DNA of 11,001 nucleotides. It comes from Pseudomonadota bacterium. Its GTDB lineage: Bacteria > Pseudomonadota > Alphaproteobacteria > Rhizobiales > Xanthobacteraceae. Below, piece after piece: positions 7,085 through 11,001 of the stretch. A model generated the notes under the pieces. It worked only from the letters and a program-made list of their open reading frames with translations. It was not told where the DNA came from and made no database searches. The stretch is from NCBI GenBank assembly GCA_023434095.1, contig JAEYTJ010000249.1, positions 1 through 11,001 of the forward strand. The letters are read 5' to 3'. Position numbers and translations under genes: made by a program. How positions within the stretch are numbered: the stretch's first letter is position 1; the number at the start of each line of letters is the position of its first letter.

Positions 7085-8122
7085 TCACGGCAGGTTGTCC
7101 CGCACGAAGATGTCGATGCGGATGCGCTCCTGCTCGTTCAGCAGCGGCTCGCCGGCGCAATGGGCCAGCAGCACCCGGGCGGCCGAGCGCGACTGGTGCC
7201 CAGCATCCTGGTTGATCACCGCGTCCATCACCCCGCGCAGCAGGAAGCGGCACGTGTCGTCGGTGAGGTCGTGGCCGATGAAGATGAGGTCGCCGGCCCG
7301 GTTGGCCGCCGAGACCGCCGCTGCGATGCCGCGATTGCCGGCGCCGACATTGTAGAGGCCGACGAGGTCCGGCACGTCGCGCAGCATCTGCGAGACGATG
7401 GCTTCGTTGCGCTCGTCCTCGTCGAGGCTCTCCCGTGCGGGCAGTACCTTCAACGCCGCGTATTCGCCGGCCATCACCTGGGTGAAGCCGAACTGCCGCT
7501 CGGCATGGTCGCGCAGCGCCGGGGTGCCGACGATAAGGCCGATGGAGCCGCGCCGCCCGCCGGCGAAGCGCCCCAGCAGCGTGGCGGCGGTGCGGCCGGC
7601 GGCGATGTTGTCGACGCCGACATAGTGCAGCCGGTGCGAGGATGGCACGTCCGACACCAGCGTCACCACGGCGATGCCCGAGGCGGCGAGATCGTCGATG
7701 GCGGCGCGCACGCGCGGATGATCGAGGGCGACGACCGCCACCCCGTCATAATGACCGATCAACCCCTCAAGCGCCGTCGCCAGCGTCTCGGGGGCGAACA
7801 CGTCGACGCGCAGCGTGTCGATATAGGCGTTGTTGGCTGCGAGCCAGGCCGCGGTGTTCGCCACCTGCTCGCCCAGCATGCGCATGAACACGTTCGAGCC
7901 GACCGGCAGCACGAAGCAGAAACGATAGGTTTCCCCGCGCGCCAGCCGGGCGGCGGCGAGGTTGGGACGGTAGCCGAGGCGGGCCACGGCCTGCTTCACC
8001 CGCTCGGCGGTGATGCCCCGCACCCCGGCGCGGCCGTTGAGCACGCGGTCGGCGGTGGCCAGCGAAACGCCGGCCTCGCGGGCGACATCTTGCAGGGTTA
8101 TGCGCGAAACACCTCTGGACAT
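7085..8122 (-). CDS. LacI-family transcriptional regulator of the xylose locus
   Basis: A 345-residue DNA-binding repressor or activator. The LacI helix-turn-helix spans residues 8-34 (ITLQDVAREAGVSLATADRV then LNGRAGV). The hinge-helix region is LGYRPNLAAARLARG (49-63). The rest is a periplasmic-binding-protein-like effector domain (about 67-340), with YVGVDNIAAGRTAATLLGRF, IGLIVGT, a GF motif (ERQFGFTQVM), GLYNVGAGNRGIAAA and FIGHDLTDDTCRFL. Recognition-helix text reads ATADRVLN rather than the commoner ATVSRVLN, so its operator may differ from LacI/PurR consensus. It is the first gene of the xylB-xylA unit and divergent from xylF, which strongly suggests a xylose-responsive regulator; ligand identity is inferred from this context. 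The ATG at 8122 lies within a 14-bp palindrome, suggesting autoregulation. An SD-like GAGGG lies 12 nt upstream, rather far. Confidence 0.93.
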   Translation of the reverse strand: MSRGVSRITLQDVAREAGVSLATADRVLNGRAGVRGITAERVKQAVARLGYRPNLAAARLARGETYRFCFVLPVGSNVFMRMLGEQVANTAAWLAANNAYIDTLRVDVFAPETLATALEGLIGHYDGVAVVALDHPRVRAAIDDLAASGIAVVTLVSDVPSSHRLHYVGVDNIAAGRTAATLLGRFAGGRRGSIGLIVGTPALRDHAERQFGFTQVMAGEYAALKVLPARESLDEDERNEAIVSQMLRDVPDLVGLYNVGAGNRGIAAAVSAANRAGDLIFIGHDLTDDTCRFLLRGVMDAVINQDAGHQSRSAARVLLAHCAGEPLLNEQERIRIDIFVRDNLP

Positions 8123-8132
8123 GACGTCATGT
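8119..8132. promoter_or_regulatory. Perfect 14-bp palindrome over the regulator's start codon, candidate LacI-family operator
   Basis: ACATGACGTCATGT is fully self-complementary with a central CG, the usual architecture of LacI-family operators. It covers the ATG (8120-8122) of the LacI-type gene, where bound protein would block transcription or early elongation of its own operon. The match to a binding site is inferred from symmetry only. Confidence 0.4.
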
Positions 8133-8308
8133 TGCCCTCAAAATCTGAGGTACGCAACTCAGCCTGTGGACCGCCGCTTTAGACCAAAGAGCGGGAAGCA
8201 CCGGCGCTCACGATTTGTTACCTTGACCCGCGGCACGCTGCGGGACGAGGTGAAACCCTACCGTCGGCCTCACTGCCGGCCAATCACTTGACGGCGATCG
8301 ACCCTCCT

Positions 8309-8324
8309 TGAGGTTCGAACGTCA
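8309..8324. promoter_or_regulatory. Imperfect 16-bp palindrome upstream of xylF, candidate operator
   Basis: TGAGGTTCGAACGTCA pairs at 7 of 8 positions about a central CG, with a perfect 8-bp core (gttcgaac). It lies 86 bp before the xylF start and 16 bp after a TTGACG box (8288-8293), so a bound LacI-family protein would cover a promoter there. Its half-site differs from that of the palindrome at 8119-8132, so the two may not bind the same protein. Confidence 0.4.
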
Positions 8325-8398
8325 GGACAACGACCGCGGCAGGCGTCCCCCTCGGGCGACACGCCCAGCCCACGGCACCCCGCCTGTCGCACCCCTTT

Positions 8399-8405
8399 GG
8401 GAGGA
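8399..8405 (+). promoter_or_regulatory. Ribosome binding site that fixes the xylF start
   Basis: GGGAGGA lies 4 nt before the ATG at 8410. The reading frame is open further upstream to 8308, but that extension is Arg/Pro-rich and would bury the signal peptide. This strong Shine-Dalgarno decides for 8410 and fits high expression of a binding protein. Confidence 0.8.
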
Positions 8406-8409
8406 AAGC

Positions 8410-9450
8410 ATGAATCTCAAACTGACGATTTCCGCCATGGCCCTCGGCACCGTCCTGGCGATGGGCGTCGCGCACGCCCAGCAGCCGGTGGTCGGCGTGA
8501 GCTGGTCGAATTTCCAGGAAGAACGCTGGAAGACCGACGAGACCGCGATCAAGAAGGCGCTGGAAGCCGCCGGCGCCAAGTACATCTCGGCCGACGCGCA
8601 GTCCTCGGCCGCCAAGCAGCTCTCCGACGTCGAAGCGCTGATCGCCCAGGGCGCCACCGCCCTCATCATCCTGGCGCAGGATTCGGACGCCATCGCTCCC
8701 GCCATCACCAAGGCGCAGAACGAGGGCATCCCGGTGGTCGGCTATGACCGGCTGATCGAGAACCCCTATGCCTACTACATCACCTTCGACAACAAGGAAG
8801 TCGGCCGCATGCAGGCCGCCGAGGTGATGAAGGTGAAGCCGAAGGGCAACTACATCTTCATCAAGGGCTCGGCCTCCGACCCCAATGCCGACTTCCTGTT
8901 CTCCGGCCAGATGGAAGTGCTCAAGCCCGCCATCGACAAGGGCGACATCAAGAATGTCGGCGAGGCGTACACGGACAGCTGGCTCCCCGCCAATGCCCAG
9001 CGCAACACCGAGCAGATGCTGACCGCCAACAACAACAAGGTCGACGCCGTCGTGGCCTCCAATGACGGCACCGCCGGCGGCGCCGTCGCCGCGCTCGCCG
9101 CCCAGGGCCTTGCGGGCTCGGTCCCGGTCTCCGGCCAGGACGCCGACTTCGCGGCGCTGAACCGCATCGCGCTCGGCACCCAGACCGTCTCGGTGTGGAA
9201 GGATTCGCGCGAGCTCGGCCAGCGCGCCGCCGAAATCGCCCTCGACCTTGCCAAGGGCACCGACCCCAAGGCGGTGAAGGGCACCACCACCTTCACCGGC
9301 GGCCCGAAGGGCGTGGCGATGAACTCCACCTTCCTGAAGCCCGTGCCGATCACCAAGGACAACCTCGACGTGATCATCGAGGCTGGCTGGGTGCCGAAGG
9401 CGACCGTCTGCCAGGGCGTCAAGGCTGGCACGGTGAAGGCCTGCAACTGA
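8410..9450 (+). CDS. xylF: D-xylose ABC transporter periplasmic binding protein
   Basis: A 346-residue high-affinity xylose-binding protein that delivers sugar to the XylGH importer. A Sec signal peptide ends AHA before Gln24. The mature protein is a two-lobed Peripla_BP_4 domain: VVGVSWSNFQEERWKTDE (27-44), LIILAQDSDAIAPAI (85-99), VVGYDRLIENPYAYYITFDN (109-128), IFIKGSASDPNADFLFSGQM (149-168), VVASNDGTAGGAVAAL (214-229) and VSGQDADFAALNRI (240-253). The YDRLI, SNDGTAGG and GQDAD segments match the sugar-contacting loops of E. coli XylF (330 aa). Asp113/Arg114, Asn218/Asp219 and Gln243/Asp244 are the likely ligand contacts. The C-terminal part has a Cys pair (KATVCQGVKAGTVKACN) that could form a disulphide in the periplasm. 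First gene of the divergent transport operon; a tight stem-loop follows its stop codon. Confidence 0.96.
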   Translation: MNLKLTISAMALGTVLAMGVAHAQQPVVGVSWSNFQEERWKTDETAIKKALEAAGAKYISADAQSSAAKQLSDVEALIAQGATALIILAQDSDAIAPAITKAQNEGIPVVGYDRLIENPYAYYITFDNKEVGRMQAAEVMKVKPKGNYIFIKGSASDPNADFLFSGQMEVLKPAIDKGDIKNVGEAYTDSWLPANAQRNTEQMLTANNNKVDAVVASNDGTAGGAVAALAAQGLAGSVPVSGQDADFAALNRIALGTQTVSVWKDSRELGQRAAEIALDLAKGTDPKAVKGTTTFTGGPKGVAMNSTFLKPVPITKDNLDVIIEAGWVPKATVCQGVKAGTVKACN

Positions 9451-9451
9451 T

Positions 9452-9502
9452 CCGGCAACCGCCGGTCCGGTAATCCCTGCGCGGCGGGCCCCGCCGCGCA
9501 GG
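9452..9502 (+). promoter_or_regulatory. Intercistronic stem-loops between xylF and xylH
   Basis: Just past the xylF stop a small stem forms (ccggc / gccgg, 9452-9465). It is followed by a much stronger one, cctgcgcggcg paired with cgccgcgcagg (9476-9486 with 9492-9502), an 11-bp stem with a 5-nt loop. No T-tract follows, so full termination is unlikely. In sugar ABC operons such structures between the binding-protein and permease genes commonly protect the upstream mRNA or attenuate readthrough, which gives excess binding protein. That role is inferred here. Confidence 0.65.
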
Positions 9503-9542
9503 CGATCCGGCACCTGCAGCGCGCGGCGGCGAGAGAACGCTC

Positions 9543-10874
9543 ATGACCGACACGACCACCACCAGCACGCCAATCCGGGCCTCGCGCCCCCCCGGCACCG
9601 GCTCCAGCCCCACCGCCGCTCCCACGAGCTTCATCGGCGCGCTGGAAATCGACGTCCGCTTCCTCGGCATGCTCGGCGCCCTCGCCGTCATCTGGGTGGT
9701 GTTCGATTTCCTCGCCGGCGGGACGTTCCTCACCGCGCGCAATCTCTGGAACCTGTCGGTCCAGAGTTCGTCCATCGCCGTCATGTCCACCGGCATGGTG
9801 CTGGTGATCGTGATGCGCCATATCGACCTGTCGGTCGGCTCCATCCTTGGCGTCACCGGCATGATCATGGCGGTGTTCCAGGTCAATTACCTGCTGCCGA
9901 CCTTCGGCTTCAACCACCCGGCGGTCATCGTGCTCACCCTGGCCGCCGGCATCGGCATCGGCGCCGCCATCGGCGCGCTGCACGGCTTCGTTATCGCCTA
10001 TCTCGGCGTGCCGGCCTTCATCGTCACGCTGGGCGGCCTGCTGGTGTGGCGCGGCGCCGCCTGGGCGGTGGCCGAGGGCAAGACCATTCCGCTGGTCGAC
10101 GACAATTTCAAGCTGCTCGGCGGCGGGGCCAACGGCTCGGTCGGCGAGATGTGGAGCTGGGTGATCGCCGCCATCGCCTGCCTCGCCATCGCCTTCGCCG
10201 CCGTGCAGGCGCGCCGGCAGCGCCAGCGCTTCCATTTCCCGCTGAAGCCGCTCTGGGCGGAGTTCGTGCTGGTCATTTCCGGCTGCCTGGCGGTGGTCGC
10301 CGCGACGTTGGTGGTCAACGCCTACACCCTTCCCCCGGCGCTCGCCCGCCGCTACGCCGAGGCCGCCGGCCTCACCGTGCCGCCGGAAGGGCTCTCGATC
10401 AGCTTTGGCTACGCCATTCCCGTGCTGGTGGCTGTGGCGGTCGGTATCGTCATGACTTTTGTGACCACCCGCACCCGCTTCGGCCGCTACGTCTTCGCCA
10501 TCGGCGGCAACCCCGAAGCGGCCGAGCTTGCGGGCATCAACACCAAGCGGGTGACGTTGGCGGTGTTCGCGCTGATGGGCGCGCTCGCCGCCATCGGCGC
10601 CGCCATCTCCACCGCCCGCCTCAACTCGGCCACCAACGCGCAGGGCACGCTGGACGAGCTCTACGTCATCGCCGCGGCGGTCATCGGCGGCACCTCGCTG
10701 GCCGGCGGCTCGGGCACCATCGTCGGCGCCATGGTCGGCGCGCTGGTCATGCAGAGCCTGCAATCGGGCATGGTGCTGATGCGCGTCGACACGCCCTATC
10801 AGAACATCGTGGTCGGCATCGTGCTGGTGGTCGCCGTGTGGATCGACACGGTTTACCGCAAGCGGATCAAGTGA
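9543..10874 (+). CDS. xylH: D-xylose ABC transporter permease
   Basis: A 443-residue inner-membrane permease of the BPD_transp_2 (RbsC/XylH) family, forming the xylose channel with XylG. A hydrophilic Thr/Ser/Pro-rich N-terminus (1-35) precedes about ten hydrophobic segments, starting at 40-60, 76-91 and 98-118. Family motifs are MRHIDLSVGSILGVTGMIMA (91-110), YLGVPAFIVTLGGLLVWRGA (153-172), the cytoplasmic coupling loop GRYVFAIGGNPEAAELAGIN (314-333) and AAAVIGGTSLAGGSGTIVGA (377-396). It is longer than E. coli XylH (393 aa). The extra length lies in the N-terminus and in the 180-285 region, which includes a basic loop (ARRQRQRF) and an additional hydrophobic segment (241-260). The ATG at 9543 has only a weak GAGAG upstream, which fits lower translation than xylF. 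The gap from xylF is 92 bp. The order is F-H-G, unlike E. coli F-G-H. Confidence 0.95.
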   Translation: MTDTTTTSTPIRASRPPGTGSSPTAAPTSFIGALEIDVRFLGMLGALAVIWVVFDFLAGGTFLTARNLWNLSVQSSSIAVMSTGMVLVIVMRHIDLSVGSILGVTGMIMAVFQVNYLLPTFGFNHPAVIVLTLAAGIGIGAAIGALHGFVIAYLGVPAFIVTLGGLLVWRGAAWAVAEGKTIPLVDDNFKLLGGGANGSVGEMWSWVIAAIACLAIAFAAVQARRQRQRFHFPLKPLWAEFVLVISGCLAVVAATLVVNAYTLPPALARRYAEAAGLTVPPEGLSISFGYAIPVLVAVAVGIVMTFVTTRTRFGRYVFAIGGNPEAAELAGINTKRVTLAVFALMGALAAIGAAISTARLNSATNAQGTLDELYVIAAAVIGGTSLAGGSGTIVGAMVGALVMQSLQSGMVLMRVDTPYQNIVVGIVLVVAVWIDTVYRKRIK

Positions 10875-10885
10875 GGAGCGCGGCC

Positions 10886-11001
10886 ATGAACACCGTCACG
10901 TCGCCCGTCGCCACTCCCGGCGCCTCCCGCATCGCCGGCACTCCCGCCGTCGACATGCGCGACATCTGCATCTCCTTCGGCGGCATCCGCGCCGTCGACG
11001 G
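10886..11001 (+). CDS. xylG: D-xylose ABC transporter ATP-binding protein, N-terminus only (cut by the window edge)
   Basis: The first 38 codons are visible. After a Ser/Thr/Pro/Gly-rich lead, the text PAVDMRDICISFGGIRAVD matches the first beta strands and A-loop region of sugar ABC ATPases (typical pattern M-x-x-I-x-K-x-F-G-G-V-x-A-L-D). Walker A lies beyond the window. A TGAGGAG Shine-Dalgarno overlaps the xylH stop (10872-10878), 7 nt before the ATG at 10886. A later start at Met24 would fit the family's usual N-terminus but lacks this RBS. Position after xylF and xylH identifies it as the operon's ATPase, which powers xylose import as the cytoplasmic partner of XylH. Confidence 0.85.
   Translation, partial: MNTVTSPVATPGASRIAGTPAVDMRDICISFGGIRAVD

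Larger units (their letters stand above)
8123..8409. promoter_or_regulatory. Divergent regulatory region between the LacI-type regulator-xylBA operon and xylFHG
   Basis: This 287-bp gap must hold the promoters of both xylose operons. It contains no convincing small gene. Visible elements are part of the palindrome at 8119-8132, an inverted repeat CCTCA-N5-TGAGG (8136-8150) with a further CTCAG at 8158-8162, an isolated CCTCA (8268-8272), and TGAGGTTCGAACGTCA (8309-8324). Two -35-like boxes on the + strand, TTGACC (8223-8228) and TTGACG (8288-8293), lack good -10 partners at 16-18 bp. I can therefore not place either transcription start. The last 80 bases form the xylF leader, ending in a strong RBS. 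Confidence 0.6.

Noticed and set aside
8223..8228. TTGACC as the -35 box of the xylF promoter
   Set aside because: No acceptable -10 hexamer 16-18 bp downstream, so I did not call a promoter from it.
8284..9513. A 409-codon - strand frame opposite xylF
   Set aside because: Antisense to a certain gene; composition typical of a codon-bias shadow.
8850..10763. A 637-codon open frame on the - strand opposite xylF and xylH
   Set aside because: It is antisense to two certain genes, rich in His, Asp, Gly, Ala and Arg, with no recognisable domain. Such frames arise from GC-rich codon bias.
1..11001. Search for CRISPR, toxin-antitoxin, phage defence, transposase or other mobile modules
   Set aside because: No direct-repeat arrays, terminal inverted repeats or relevant protein motifs seen. 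Nearly all sequence is explained by the listed genes.

Overview
The window reads as chromosomal DNA of a GC-rich alphaproteobacterium, probably of the Hyphomicrobiales (Xanthobacteraceae-like: Ancylobacter, Starkeya or Xanthobacter). This is inferred from codon use, the AapJ-type binding protein, the style of the L,D-transpeptidase and a two-hairpin intergenic repeat. The genus is not proven. I see no rRNA, tRNA, CRISPR array, insertion sequence, phage gene or attachment site. Codon use is uniform, and nothing points to recent transfer.

Left part, + strand (1-2300): the last 50 codons of a probable GntR/FCD regulator are followed by a translationally coupled pair, a class III (CaiB/BaiF) CoA-transferase and a crotonase-fold protein. 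The pair looks like a small CoA-thioester catabolic operon of unknown substrate. The crotonase lacks both glutamates used by classical enoyl-CoA hydratases.

Middle, - strand (2414-4107): an orphan AapJ-like amino-acid binding protein lies downstream of an exported L,D-transpeptidase of the YkuD family. A palindromic repeat with two hairpins separates this block from the convergent crotonase gene.

Right part (4276-11001): a D-xylose uptake and isomerase-pathway locus. On the - strand, a LacI-family regulator, xylB (xylulokinase) and xylA (xylose isomerase) form a tight operon that ends in a strong hairpin. Divergently on the + strand lie xylF (periplasmic xylose-binding protein), xylH (permease) and the start of xylG (ATPase), which the window edge cuts off. 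XylF captures xylose, XylHG imports it, XylA isomerises it to xylulose and XylB phosphorylates that to xylulose-5-phosphate for the pentose phosphate pathway. The 287-bp divergent intergenic region carries two palindromes with a central CG, fitting LacI-family operators; one overlaps the regulator's own start codon. A GC-rich stem-loop between xylF and xylH probably gives the binding protein higher expression than the permease.

Nothing here amounts to a clearly undescribed system. The most notable points are the glutamate-less crotonase and the candidate operators and RNA structures of the xylose locus.
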